Source of the DNA: Phyllobacterium zundukense
GTDB taxonomy: Bacteria; Pseudomonadota; Alphaproteobacteria; Rhizobiales; Rhizobiaceae
Assembly (NCBI RefSeq): GCF_002764115.1
Contig: NZ_CP017942.1
Location: forward strand, 319,001-383,000
DNA length: 64,000 nucleotides
Reading direction: 5' to 3'
Both the position numbers and the translations under genes were made by a program. Within the stretch, counting starts at the first letter, position 1. Each line of letters starts with the position of its first letter. The notes below the pieces were generated by a model. The model ran no database searches, had not been told where the DNA came from, and was given only the letters and a program-made list of their open reading frames with translations. This document shows positions 1 to 9,206 of this stretch, one piece after another.

Positions 1-543
1 GCTGTCCGGCTCATTTCGACGATGGGCATTGGCTTTCCGCCATTCTGGCTTGCACTGATGCTTATAATCCTGTTCAGCGTCAAACTCGGCATTCTGCCTG
101 TGTCGGGCTACGGCGAGAACTTCGGCGACAAGCTGGCCCATCTCATTTTGCCCTGCCTCACAATCGCCCTGTCCCTCTCCTCGGTCCTGACCCGCAGCCT
201 GCGCGCCAGCATGGTCATTGAGCTGCAATCAGACCTTGCAACCGCGGCCCGTGCCCGCGGAATGCCCGAAAGCATCGTATTCTGGCAGCACGTCCTGCCC
301 AACTCGCTGGTCCCTGCGGTCAACCTCCTTGCCGTCAATATCGGTTGGCTGATCGGTGGAACCGTGGTCGTCGAAACAGTCTTCGCCATCCCTGGCATGG
401 GGCAGTTGTTGGTGCGGGCCATATTCTCTCGCGACTACATGGTGGTTCAGGGCGTGGCAATGGTCTTTGCCTGCGGCACGGTGCTCGTCAACTTCGTCGC
501 CGATATTCTGACAGTGACGATCGATCCACGGGTGAAGCTATGA
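1..543 (+). CDS. Peptide/nickel-type ABC transporter permease (DppB-like), 5' truncated
   Basis: This is the inner-membrane permease of a dipeptide/oligopeptide/nickel-class importer. The reading frame is open from the first base of the window, so the N-terminus lies outside; about 180 residues remain. Several hydrophobic segments are visible, with the cytoplasmic coupling (EAA) loop around TAARARGMPESIVFWQHVLP, where the permease contacts its ATPase. The C-terminus ends IDPRVKL, typical of DppB. The stop overlaps the next start as ATGA, so it is the first visible gene of a four-gene operon. The substrate cannot be told from sequence. Confidence 0.9.
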   Translation, partial: AVRLISTMGIGFPPFWLALMLIILFSVKLGILPVSGYGENFGDKLAHLILPCLTIALSLSSVLTRSLRASMVIELQSDLATAARARGMPESIVFWQHVLPNSLVPAVNLLAVNIGWLIGGTVVVETVFAIPGMGQLLVRAIFSRDYMVVQGVAMVFACGTVLVNFVADILTVTIDPRVKL

Positions 544-1391
544 GCACCGGTCACGCCTTCAGGGCGAACATTGGCTGGAGCCAGTGGCTGGGCCAGCGAT
601 TGACGCTTGCGGCAGGCATGGCCATCCTGGGACTCTTCATTTTCATGGCGATCGCAGCGCCGATGATCGCGCCTTATGATCCCATTGCTCAGAACGGCGA
701 TCTACGTCTTGTTCCTCCATCATTTCTTCATCCGTTCGGCACCGACAATTTCGGCCGCGATATTCTGTCCCGCATTATCTGGGGCGCACGCATAGATCTG
801 CAAATCGCCTTTATCGGAGTCGCCTTTCCATTCCTCATCGGAACAGTCCTCGGAACGATCTCGGGCTATTTCGGTGGAATTATCGACACCGTCTTCATGC
901 GATTAATCGATATCATTCTGGCCTTTCCCTTCCTCGTCCTGATGCTATCGATCATCGCCATTCTTGGACCGGGACTCAGCAGTTTCTATATCGCCATGGC
1001 GCTCGTCGGCTGGGTATCCTATGCCCGGCTTATCCGGACACAGATGCTTGTGCTCAAGGATAGCGACTATGCTGTCGCTGCTGTGAGCCTTGGCTTCAGC
1101 CATGCAAGGATCATGTTCCGGCACCTGCTTCCCAATGCCATGGCTGGCTCCATTGTCTTCTCCATGTCGGACGCCGTTCTCGTTCTGCTGAACGGAGCGG
1201 CCATCAGCTATCTTGGGCTCGGCATCCAGCCCCCTTTGGCCGAATGGGGCGTCATGGTTGCAGAAGGGCAGAGCTTCATCAGCACCGCATGGTGGATCAC
1301 CCTTTTTCCTGGCCTATCCATCGTTGTGCTGGCCTTTGGTTTCAGTCTCTTCGGTGACGGGCTTGGCGAAGTACTGGGGGTGCGCGAATGA
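540..1391 (+). CDS. Peptide/nickel-type ABC transporter permease (DppC-like)
   Basis: This is the second permease of the importer, 283 aa. The start at 540 was chosen because ATG overlaps the upstream stop (ATGA); a longer open frame upstream only shadows the previous gene. It shows the DppC hallmarks: an N-terminal membrane segment, then HPFGTDNFGRDILSRI, the EAA loop near AAVSLGFSHARIMFRHLLPN, and SYLGLGIQPPLAEWG near the C-terminus. It would pair with the DppB-like subunit to form the channel. The stop overlaps the ATPase start by four bases. Confidence 0.92.
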   Translation: MSTGHAFRANIGWSQWLGQRLTLAAGMAILGLFIFMAIAAPMIAPYDPIAQNGDLRLVPPSFLHPFGTDNFGRDILSRIIWGARIDLQIAFIGVAFPFLIGTVLGTISGYFGGIIDTVFMRLIDIILAFPFLVLMLSIIAILGPGLSSFYIAMALVGWVSYARLIRTQMLVLKDSDYAVAAVSLGFSHARIMFRHLLPNAMAGSIVFSMSDAVLVLLNGAAISYLGLGIQPPLAEWGVMVAEGQSFISTAWWITLFPGLSIVVLAFGFSLFGDGLGEVLGVRE

Positions 1392-3151
1392 GCACGCCCC
1401 TGCTATCAGTCCAGGAGTTGACTGTAACCGCAAGACTGGCAGGCGAAACACGCACGCTCATCGATGCCGTTTCTTTCGATCTCGCACAGGGCGAGATTCT
1501 CGGCCTTGTCGGCGAGAGCGGTTCCGGCAAGAGCATGATTTGCCGGTCGCTGGTGCAATTGCTGCCGTCCCGTGCCATCGAGATCACAGCCGGTACGGTG
1601 ATGTTCGAGGGGCGCGATCTGACAAGGCTGGACGAGGCGGCCATGCGGGCGATCCGGGGCGGCGACATCGGCATGATCTTTCAAAATCCGACCAGCCACC
1701 TCGATCCGGTGATGCGGGTGGGCGAGCAGATCGCCGAAGGTATTCGCTATCATCAAGGGGCTTCAAAGCGTGATGCGCGGAAAGCCGCCATCGAGATTCT
1801 GAGCCAGGTCGGTTTGCCAGATTCGAAGCGGCAGTACGACAATTACGCACATGAGTTTTCAGGCGGCATGCGCCAGCGCGTGATGATCGGCATTGCCCTC
1901 TCCTGCAACCCGACGATCCTGATTGCCGACGAACCCACAACTGCCCTTGACGTGACCGTACAGGCGCAAATCCTGCGCCTACTGATGGATATTCGCGACC
2001 AGCGCGGGCTGTCGATCATCCTCATCACCCACGACCTCGGCATTGTCGCACAGACGTGCGATTCCATTGCGGTACTGCGCGGGGGGAGACTGCTGGAACA
2101 CGGGCCGAAGCGATCACTGCTTGCCGCACCCAAGGACCCTTACACGATAAGTCTTATCGCCAGTCATCCCTCCATGCCGGCCGGAATCGCCGATGCGTCC
2201 GAAGAACATTCCTTGGAGCCAACGACGGATGCAATCAGTCCGCCAATCGCGCCACTGCTCGAAATCGATGATCTTGTCGTGCGTTTCCCTGCCTCTGGTA
2301 CCAGTCTCTTCAACGGTTCTGGAAAGTTCATCACTGCCGTCAATGGTGTCAGCATGCAGGTCATGGCTGGTGACACGATTGGTATTGTTGGCGAATCCGG
2401 CAGCGGCAAGAGTACCCTTGCCCGCGCCATACTCGGCCTGACACCACTCACTTCCGGGCACGTCACATTCGCAGGCGCGGATCTTGCCCTGGACCGTACC
2501 AAGGCATTGGCAAAACTACGCCGCGAAACAGCTATGGTGTTTCAAGATCCGTACAATGCGCTCAACCCACGCCTGACGATCGGCGACATGCTGGCAGAAG
2601 TTCTCAAGGTCCAGGACAAGGTTCCCGCGGACGGCATCCAGACAAGGATCCACCAACTGCTCGATCTTGTTGGACTAGAGCGTGCGTTCGCAACCAGAAA
2701 GCCGCACACCATGAGTGGTGGCCAATGCCAGCGCGCCGGCATTGCGCGCGCGCTGGCAGTCAATCCCAAACTGATTGTTGCGGATGAATGTGTCGCCGCG
2801 CTTGATGTGACAATTCAGGCACAGATCATCGATCTGTTCCGCGACCTTAAAGAGCGCATGAACCTTACGCTCATCTTCATCGCGCACGACCTCGCCATTG
2901 TACGCAATCTGTGTGAGCGGGTTGTCGTCATGTACCGGGGCGATATTGTCGAGGAAGGCCTGTCCGAAGCAGTTTTTGCAAATCCCCGTCATCCCTATAC
3001 GGCCGCGCTCATCAGTGCGATTCCGGACATCAATCCCGACAAGCGGCTACCGCGTCTGGCTGAGCAAATTCAAGCCGACCGGGCCGATATTGCAACGGGA
3101 CTAAAGCACCCGATCACCATGAACTCAACAACAAGGGAACTTCCGATATGA
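1388..3151 (+). CDS. Peptide ABC transporter, fused double ATP-binding protein (DppD-DppF)
   Basis: This 587 aa protein carries two complete nucleotide-binding domains, equal to DppD and DppF fused. Domain 1 has Walker A GESGSGKS near residue 41, signature FSGGMRQR and Walker [12 protein letters not shown]. Domain 2 has Walker [10 protein letters not shown], signature MSGGQCQR and Walker [11 protein letters not shown]. In the second domain the usual Pro after ADE is Cys and the signature starts with Met, both mild departures from family consensus; the catalytic Glu is kept. It drives the permeases at 1-1391. The ATG overlaps the upstream stop, and its own stop overlaps the binding-protein start, so translation is probably coupled. 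Confidence 0.92.
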   Translation: MSTPLLSVQELTVTARLAGETRTLIDAVSFDLAQGEILGLVGESGSGKSMICRSLVQLLPSRAIEITAGTVMFEGRDLTRLDEAAMRAIRGGDIGMIFQNPTSHLDPVMRVGEQIAEGIRYHQGASKRDARKAAIEILSQVGLPDSKRQYDNYAHEFSGGMRQRVMIGIALSCNPTILIADEPTTALDVTVQAQILRLLMDIRDQRGLSIILITHDLGIVAQTCDSIAVLRGGRLLEHGPKRSLLAAPKDPYTISLIASHPSMPAGIADASEEHSLEPTTDAISPPIAPLLEIDDLVVRFPASGTSLFNGSGKFITAVNGVSMQVMAGDTIGIVGESGSGKSTLARAILGLTPLTSGHVTFAGADLALDRTKALAKLRRETAMVFQDPYNALNPRLTIGDMLAEVLKVQDKVPADGIQTRIHQLLDLVGLERAFATRKPHTMSGGQCQRAGIARALAVNPKLIVADECVAALDVTIQAQIIDLFRDLKERMNLTLIFIAHDLAIVRNLCERVVVMYRGDIVEEGLSEAVFANPRHPYTAALISAIPDINPDKRLPRLAEQIQADRADIATGLKHPITMNSTTRELPI

Positions 3152-4662
3152 ACAGGAAATGGATGAGGCTCAGCATTGTGACGACATTGGCAATGCTGAC
3201 ATTCGGTGCCAGCATCGCAGAGGCCCAGGGTGTGCTGACCATTGGCAGGCGTGAGGACAGTACGACATTCGACCCGATCAAATCCGCACAGAATGTCGAT
3301 AACTGGGTATTTTCAAATGTGTTCGACGTCCTCGTGCGTGTCGACAAAACGGGCACGAAACTGGAGCCGGGCCTTGCTGAAAGCTGGACGGTCTCTGAAG
3401 ACGGCCGCGCCTATACGTTCATAATGCGTGACGCGAAGTTCTCCGACGGCTCGCCTATTACGGCAAAGGATGCTGCCTATACCTTGCTGCGTATCCGCGA
3501 CAACAAGGGCTCGCTCTGGAGTGACTCCTACAAGGTCATAGAAACTGCCGAGGCAAAAGATGACAAGACGCTTGTCGTCAAGCTCAAGACGCCATCCGTC
3601 CCCTTCCTCTCCACCCTGGCATTGCCGAATGTATCGGTGATCTCGCAAAAAGCTATGGAAGAACTTGGCGAGGATACATTTGCCGAAAAACCGGTCGCGT
3701 CCGGCGCATTCGTCGTCAAGGAATGGCGGCGCGGTGATCGCGTCATCCTGGAAAAGAATCCGAATTTCTGGCAGGCGGACCGGGTCAAACTCGACGGTGT
3801 CGAGTGGATTTCCGTGCCCGATGACAACACCCGCATGCTGAACGTCCAGGCCGGCCAGCTTGACACTGCGATTTTCGTGCCCTTTTCCCGCGTAGAGGAA
3901 TTGAAGAAGGACGCGAACCTCCATGTCGAAATCGACACCTCGACACGTGAGGATCACCTTTTGATCAATCACGAGCATGGTGCTCTGGCCAAGAAGGAAG
4001 TGCGCCAAGCGCTGGATATGGCCATCGACAAGAAAGCCATCGTTGACACAGTGACTTTCAATCTCGGTGAGGTCGCCTATTCCTACGTTCCGAAAGGCTC
4101 GCTTTACCATTATGCCGACAATCTTCAGCGTCCCTATGATCCGGAAAAAGCCAAGCAGATGCTTGCAGATGCCGGAGCAAGCGGATTGTCGCTTAATTAT
4201 GTCGTCAATGCAGGAAATGAAACCGATGAACAGATTGCCGTTCTTTTGCAACAGCAGCTGCAGAAAGCGGGCGTGACTGTCAACCTGCAGAAGGTCGATC
4301 CAAGCCAGAGCTGGGACATGCTGATCGCCGGTGATTACGATATTTCAGTGATGTACTGGACGAATGACATTCTCGACCCGGACCAGAAGACAACATTCGT
4401 CCTAGGCCACGATACCAACATGAATTATATGACCCGTTACAAGAACGACCAGGTCAAGGATCTGGTTGCGGCGGCCCGCCTGGAACAGGACCCGAAGAAA
4501 CGCGAAGCCATGTATATAGATTTGCAGAAGATGGCCAAGGACGACGTCAACTGGATCGACCTTTACTACAGCCCCTATATCAACGTCACACGCAAGAACA
4601 TTGAAAACTTCTACCAGAACCCATTGGGAAGGTTCTTCCTTGAGGATACCGTGAAAAACTGA
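3148..4662 (+). CDS. Peptide-type ABC transporter substrate-binding protein (SBP_bac_5 family)
   Basis: This is a periplasmic solute receptor of 504 aa, normal for the DppA/OppA family. A Sec signal peptide is clear: MNRK, a hydrophobic core, then a likely cut after ASIAEA near residue 26. Family features include FDPIKSAQNVDNWVFSNVFD near the N-terminus, LAESWTVSEDGRAYTF, and GTGPF replaced here by ASGAFVVKEWRRGD. It is the last gene of the operon and is followed by a perfect hairpin. The ligand is unknown; peptides, nickel chelates and opines are all bound by members of the family. Confidence 0.92.
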   Translation: MNRKWMRLSIVTTLAMLTFGASIAEAQGVLTIGRREDSTTFDPIKSAQNVDNWVFSNVFDVLVRVDKTGTKLEPGLAESWTVSEDGRAYTFIMRDAKFSDGSPITAKDAAYTLLRIRDNKGSLWSDSYKVIETAEAKDDKTLVVKLKTPSVPFLSTLALPNVSVISQKAMEELGEDTFAEKPVASGAFVVKEWRRGDRVILEKNPNFWQADRVKLDGVEWISVPDDNTRMLNVQAGQLDTAIFVPFSRVEELKKDANLHVEIDTSTREDHLLINHEHGALAKKEVRQALDMAIDKKAIVDTVTFNLGEVAYSYVPKGSLYHYADNLQRPYDPEKAKQMLADAGASGLSLNYVVNAGNETDEQIAVLLQQQLQKAGVTVNLQKVDPSQSWDMLIAGDYDISVMYWTNDILDPDQKTTFVLGHDTNMNYMTRYKNDQVKDLVAAARLEQDPKKREAMYIDLQKMAKDDVNWIDLYYSPYINVTRKNIENFYQNPLGRFFLEDTVKN

Positions 4663-4678
4663 CCTTAAGGCAATGCTG

Positions 4679-4704
4679 ACGATCGAGCACCCCGGCTCGA
4701 TCGT
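4679..4704 (+). terminator. Perfect 10-bp hairpin after the first ABC operon
   Basis: The arms ACGATCGAGC and GCTCGATCGT pair perfectly around a six-base loop, starting 17 bases after the binding-protein stop. No T run follows, so it could be a Rho-assisted terminator or an mRNA 3'-end stabiliser rather than a classical intrinsic terminator. Confidence 0.55.
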
Positions 4705-4841
4705 CGCACTGTAGAAGCGGCGGCAGGATCGCTTCAGGTGTCGCAGCTTGCCAGCTTGCCGCCACAGGTTCATTGTACCTGGACCAGGCTCCGCTGCTAG
4801 ATATTAGATCGCACATCGGGGCTCCTGTGAGGTCGTTATCG

Positions 4842-7800
4842 ATGAACTGCACCAGTTGCGGTTTTGAAGTTCAGAGCCATTTTGCGTTTTGCCCAAAATG
4901 CGGCGCGAAACAGCCGAGTGCATGCCCCGGTTGTGGGTATTTGTGTCCACCGGACTTCGCATTTTGCCCACAATGTGGCACCCGGATCACCGGCGCACCA
5001 AACACCAGCAATCAGTCGAAACCAGGTTCCGGAATATTTTCGAGTGAGGCACCCCGCGCGCCCTCTATGCCAAGCGTAGCACCGCACCGGCCTGGGCTCG
5101 AGCCCGAGGCAGACCGGCGCACCGTGACCATATTGTTTGCCGACCTCTGTGGCTACACCACCCTGAGTGAACAGCTTGATCCGGAAGTTATGCAAACGCT
5201 CCAGAATGAACTGTTCGAGGAACTGACAGCGGCGGTACAGAGCTTCGGAGGATTTGTCGACAAATTCATCGGTGATGCCCTGCTCGCCTTGTTTGGCGCA
5301 CCGGTTGCACACGAAGACGACCCGGAGAGAGCTCTTCGCGCGGCCTTGGACATGGTCAACCGAACAGCGTGCGTGGGAGAGCGCTGGCAAGCGCGCACCG
5401 GTTCACCTCTGGTGCTGCACGTCGGCATCAACACTGGACCTGTCGTTACCGGCAAATTCGGTGCAGGCAAAAGCAAATCCTATTCAGTAACGGGCGATAC
5501 CGTGAACAGCGCACAACGGCTGCAGTCGATGGCGAAACCTGGCGAGGTCCTTGTTGGCCCGCTCACATACCGCCTCACCCGGCACATTTTCTCTTATGAA
5601 TCCCTCGGCGACCAGGCATTGCGTGGCAAAGCTGGCAGCGTACCGGTACACCGCCTGGTCGGTCCACTTGAGGCGCCGCGCGGTGCACGAGGCCTTGAAA
5701 CACTTGGCCTCAGCGCACCGTTCATCGGGCGGGACGCTGAGCTTGATCGTATGCTTGGCTGTCTTGATCTGACATGTAGTGGCACAGCCCAGCTGGTGCG
5801 ACTAATTGGCGAGGCTGGTATTGGGAAATCACGTCTTACCGAGGAATTTCTTGCTCGCGCCAGTGAAGACGTCCGTTTTGCCGAGCTCGTGGTTCGCCGA
5901 GCCTACTGTTCACCCCTAGGTGAACAGTCCTATGGTACTCTCGCCGCTGTATTACGAAGCGCTTACGAAATCGATCCAGCCGATTCATCGGACAAGACGA
6001 AGGATTTGCTCGCAGCAGGCCTTCGTGGGCTTGGTCTTTCACCTGAAGAGATTAATCAATTAACGCCACTTCTGTTCTATGTTCTCGGTCTTGATGATCC
6101 TGATGACATGCTCCGGCATGTCGAGCCAGAGCAGTTGCGCCGGCAAATTTTCTACGCGGTTCGTACGATCTTCGAACGGCGTCTGACGCGATCTCCCCTA
6201 TTGCTTGTTGTCGAAGATCTCCACTGGGCCGACACTGCCTCGCTTGAAGCGTTGCGCTTTTTGATGGACCGGATGGAACGCAGCCGCTTCATGCTCCTGA
6301 CAACACACCGATCTGCATTCAATACCGAGCTGCTTGATTCAAGCCGAACCAGCCTAACGGTATTGCGCCTCGCGCCATTGCCCGACAGCGACGGGCAAAA
6401 GCTGCTCGCGGCATTTTTCGGCTTCGACCGGAGCAGATTGTCGGTCGATCTGTGCAGCAGGATTCTCGAGCGCGCAAGCGGCAATCCCCTGTTTATCGAG
6501 GAAATCGTGCGCGGTCTCATCGAAATCGGCGCTCTGCAACGGGACGGCCCGCACTGGCGGATTGCAGCGGAGGACGCCGCTGCCGGCATTCCGGTGAATA
6601 TACAGGCACTGCTGCTCGCCCGGATGGACAGGTTATCGCCGGAAGTCCGCAGATTGGCCCAGGAGGCTGCGGTCATCGGACCCCGCTTCAACGCAACGCT
6701 ATTGAAGGCCATTTCGGCGGATCCGGCAAATGTCGAAACCGGGCTCGATCTCTTGTGTGACGCCGAGATTATCGAGGAAGTCACTGGGTCGAGTTCTGTC
6801 TCATCGCAAGATTATCGTTTCATGCAGACTCTGCTTCACGCCGTGATCTATGACAATCTCCTGATGCAAAGGCGTATCGATATGCACGGCCAGATCGGTA
6901 CTGCGATGGAGCGTTTGCACGGGCAAGATCCTGAACATCTCGAAGATTTAGCACTGCTGGGTCATCATTTCAGCCAAACCGCGGCCAGAGCCAAGGGCGC
7001 ACGCTATCTGATGGCGGCCGGCGACAGGGCTCGTAAGACATACGCCAACGACGACGCTCTCCGTCTTTACCGGCAGGCACTGGAGGCCTTGTCAGGCGGC
7101 GACCAGCAAGGGCAGGAATGGCTGCTGCTATGTGAACGAATTGCCGATCTCTGCGGCCCAACCGGTCAGCGTGAAACGGCCAAAGAACATTACTTGAAAG
7201 TCTTGAAGGAATATCGTGCCGCCGATAACCGCGCCGCTACGGCAAGGATACTCCGCAAGGTCGGGCGTATGCTTTGGGACTCAGGTAAACGCGACCAAGC
7301 AGAGGCACGCTACGCTGAGGCGACAACGCTGCTCGAAGGAATAGACCCGCTGATCGAGCACGCGCATCTCGCGCAGGAACGCGGCCATCTTGCATTTCGC
7401 ACGGGTGATCAGGCTGCTGCTGTGCGATGGGCGGACGAAGCACTGAACTATGCTCGAATTCTGGCGCCTGATAGCGGTGAAGAGGGCGAGAGCGAGGCCG
7501 CTCGGGTCACTGCCGAGGCGCTCAATACGAAAGGAGTGGCGCTGGCACGACTTGGACGGAGCGAGGAGGCAGTGCGCGAGGTCGAGCGGAGCGTCAAGGT
7601 CGCCGAAGGTGCAGACCTCCTCAACGTCGCCTGTCGCGGCTACACCAATCTTGGTGTGCTCTACACCATCGTCAATCCCGAGCTGGCGATCCAGGTGTGC
7701 CGACGCGGATTGAAAGTGGCACGCCACATTGGCGATCTTGGTTTTCAGGCGCGCCTTCTTTCCAATCTCGCGGTCGCCTACTGTACCTTCACGGACCGAT

Positions 7801-8141
7801 GCGCGAGCGAAGGCGTTCCCGCCGCCGAGAAGGCCATAGAGATCGATCGTGCGCTGGACCAGCGCGATCATTTACCCGTACCGCTCATTGTCCTCGGGCA
7901 AATCTATCAATGCCATGGTCAACCGGAACTGGCCCTCGGTTGTTATAACGAAGCACTCGATATGGCGCAGGAAACGCGCGAACCACAACTGCTGTTTCCG
8001 TGCTATGATGGTCTGGCGACGCTTAATCTCGACCTCGATGATATGGCCGAGGCGGAACGATACTTTGCCATGGCGCAAGAGGTCTGCGCAAAGCACGGTC
8101 TCGATCCAGAGGCGCTTGTTGTATTGCCATTTCTTGACTAG
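4842..8141 (+). CDS. Zinc-ribbon / class III nucleotide cyclase / AAA-type ATPase / TPR regulator
   Basis: This large cytoplasmic signalling protein has about 1099 aa. I place the start at 4842, where TGAGG lies nine bases upstream and MNCTSCGF opens directly into the zinc ribbons; an in-frame start at 4773 adds a non-conserved leader. Order: two CxxC ribbon pairs (about 1-60); a class III adenylate/guanylate cyclase domain (about 90-275) with metal-binding FADLCGYT and FIGDALLALFG; a STAND-like ATPase with P-loop GEAGIGKS and Walker B LLVVEDLHWAD; then TPR-like helices to the end. Family members are predicted to make cyclic nucleotide under control of the ATPase and TPR sensor. It appears monocistronic, with a thioredoxin-fold gene 21 bases downstream. 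Confidence 0.9.
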   Translation: MNCTSCGFEVQSHFAFCPKCGAKQPSACPGCGYLCPPDFAFCPQCGTRITGAPNTSNQSKPGSGIFSSEAPRAPSMPSVAPHRPGLEPEADRRTVTILFADLCGYTTLSEQLDPEVMQTLQNELFEELTAAVQSFGGFVDKFIGDALLALFGAPVAHEDDPERALRAALDMVNRTACVGERWQARTGSPLVLHVGINTGPVVTGKFGAGKSKSYSVTGDTVNSAQRLQSMAKPGEVLVGPLTYRLTRHIFSYESLGDQALRGKAGSVPVHRLVGPLEAPRGARGLETLGLSAPFIGRDAELDRMLGCLDLTCSGTAQLVRLIGEAGIGKSRLTEEFLARASEDVRFAELVVRRAYCSPLGEQSYGTLAAVLRSAYEIDPADSSDKTKDLLAAGLRGLGLSPEEINQLTPLLFYVLGLDDPDDMLRHVEPEQLRRQIFYAVRTIFERRLTRSPLLLVVEDLHWADTASLEALRFLMDRMERSRFMLLTTHRSAFNTELLDSSRTSLTVLRLAPLPDSDGQKLLAAFFGFDRSRLSVDLCSRILERASGNPLFIEEIVRGLIEIGALQRDGPHWRIAAEDAAAGIPVNIQALLLARMDRLSPEVRRLAQEAAVIGPRFNATLLKAISADPANVETGLDLLCDAEIIEEVTGSSSVSSQDYRFMQTLLHAVIYDNLLMQRRIDMHGQIGTAMERLHGQDPEHLEDLALLGHHFSQTAARAKGARYLMAAGDRARKTYANDDALRLYRQALEALSGGDQQGQEWLLLCERIADLCGPTGQRETAKEHYLKVLKEYRAADNRAATARILRKVGRMLWDSGKRDQAEARYAEATTLLEGIDPLIEHAHLAQERGHLAFRTGDQAAAVRWADEALNYARILAPDSGEEGESEAARVTAEALNTKGVALARLGRSEEAVREVERSVKVAEGADLLNVACRGYTNLGVLYTIVNPELAIQVCRRGLKVARHIGDLGFQARLLSNLAVAYCTFTDRCASEGVPAAEKAIEIDRALDQRDHLPVPLIVLGQIYQCHGQPELALGCYNEALDMAQETREPQLLFPCYDGLATLNLDLDDMAEAERYFAMAQEVCAKHGLDPEALVVLPFLD

Positions 8142-8162
8142 CCAAGCAGAGGAGGATGACAC

Positions 8163-8843
8163 ATGTCGGAACCTCACACTGAAAGACCGTTACAGCCGGG
8201 CGACCGGGCACCGAATGTTGTGCTCGATGCAATCACACGCCAAGGCAAGGTCGCCATTGATGACTTTCGCGGCCACAAGCCCGTATTGGTCGGTTTGTTT
8301 CGCGGTTTGCATTGTGCGTTCTGCAGGCGCCAGATTGCAGCCATGTCGCAACTTGAAAGCGCCTTGCGTGAGAAGGGCATCGACAGCTTGACTGTCGTCA
8401 ACACGCCCATCGAACGTGCCCGCTTATATTTCCGTTACCACCCACTGCCCAACCTGTTGGCAGCATCCGATCCCGAACGGGTCTCCCATCGCGCATTTGG
8501 CTTGCCCAAACTCGAATTCACTGAAACTGAAACCAACTGGCCTTACAAGCTCAGTAACGATGCGGTGATGTCCATGCGGATCGATCTGCCGGGAGAATTG
8601 CCTGAACCTATGGACCCAAGAGCAGCTACAACTTATCTCGATGAAGTGGATGGCTATGAATTTACCGAAGCCGACAAGCAGATGATTGCGACCGGTGAGG
8701 GTCAGCTTGTCGGTCAGTTCCTCCTCGACCGCGACGGTGTTGTGCGCTGGAGCTTCACCGAAGTTCCCGAAGGAGGCCGCTATATGTTCGGGGTGCCAAC
8801 GCCACAGGAGTTGATGTCTGCTGCGTCGCAGGTTGCAGGGTAG
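8163..8843 (+). CDS. AhpC/TSA-type thioredoxin-fold protein
   Basis: This 226 aa protein has the peroxiredoxin/thioredoxin fold. The N-terminus carries GDRAPNVVLDAITRQG, typical of AhpC/TSA proteins, followed by a CxxC motif in LHCAFCRRQ (Cys51 and Cys54). The CxxC resembles thioredoxin more than a classical peroxiredoxin PxxxTxxC site, so a thiol-disulfide or redoxin role is likelier than proven peroxidase activity. There is no signal peptide, so it is cytoplasmic. A GAGGATG ribosome site precedes the ATG. It lies 21 bases after the cyclase gene and may be cotranscribed with it. Confidence 0.8.
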   Translation: MSEPHTERPLQPGDRAPNVVLDAITRQGKVAIDDFRGHKPVLVGLFRGLHCAFCRRQIAAMSQLESALREKGIDSLTVVNTPIERARLYFRYHPLPNLLAASDPERVSHRAFGLPKLEFTETETNWPYKLSNDAVMSMRIDLPGELPEPMDPRAATTYLDEVDGYEFTEADKQMIATGEGQLVGQFLLDRDGVVRWSFTEVPEGGRYMFGVPTPQELMSAASQVAG

Positions 8844-9206
8844 GCCAACGAGAGAGCAGTCAAGTTCGAGTTGCGGACTTTACTGCGGGTTGTGGACGAC
8901 CGTGCCGTGCCACGGAATGGCTTTGCAAATTCCGTCGCAATTCGAAATTTGCCAACTAAATAACAAGCTAATATTTGACTATTCTGCTCAAGACTCAAGA
9001 TCGATCCCGAAATATAAGGTGTTTAATCAAAATATTAGATATCAATCATAAGTATTATAGCCAATTGTCATAAAGATTAATGTGGTCTTAAGGCGCTTGA
9101 CACTGCTTTTGGCAAGGTGCTTTCATTCAAAAAGTAAGACGCTAATAGCTCTCTACAGCTTGTATTTTGGCCTCGGCTCTCACAGAGGACTCGGAAAGGT
9201 GTAATC
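8844..9206 (+). promoter_or_regulatory. AT-rich intergenic region before the TackOD1 operon
   Basis: No gene is seen in these 363 bases. The stretch 8930-9090 is much richer in A and T than its surroundings. A TTGACA lies at 9097-9102, with a weak TTTCAT 18 bases on, as a possible promoter for the gene at 9207. GGAAAGG just before 9207 is the ribosome-binding site for the GTG start. Confidence 0.35.

Noticed and set aside
345..539. Longer N-terminus for the DppC-like permease
   Set aside because: It lies entirely inside the upstream permease gene in another frame, and the ATGA overlap at 540 gives the normal family start.
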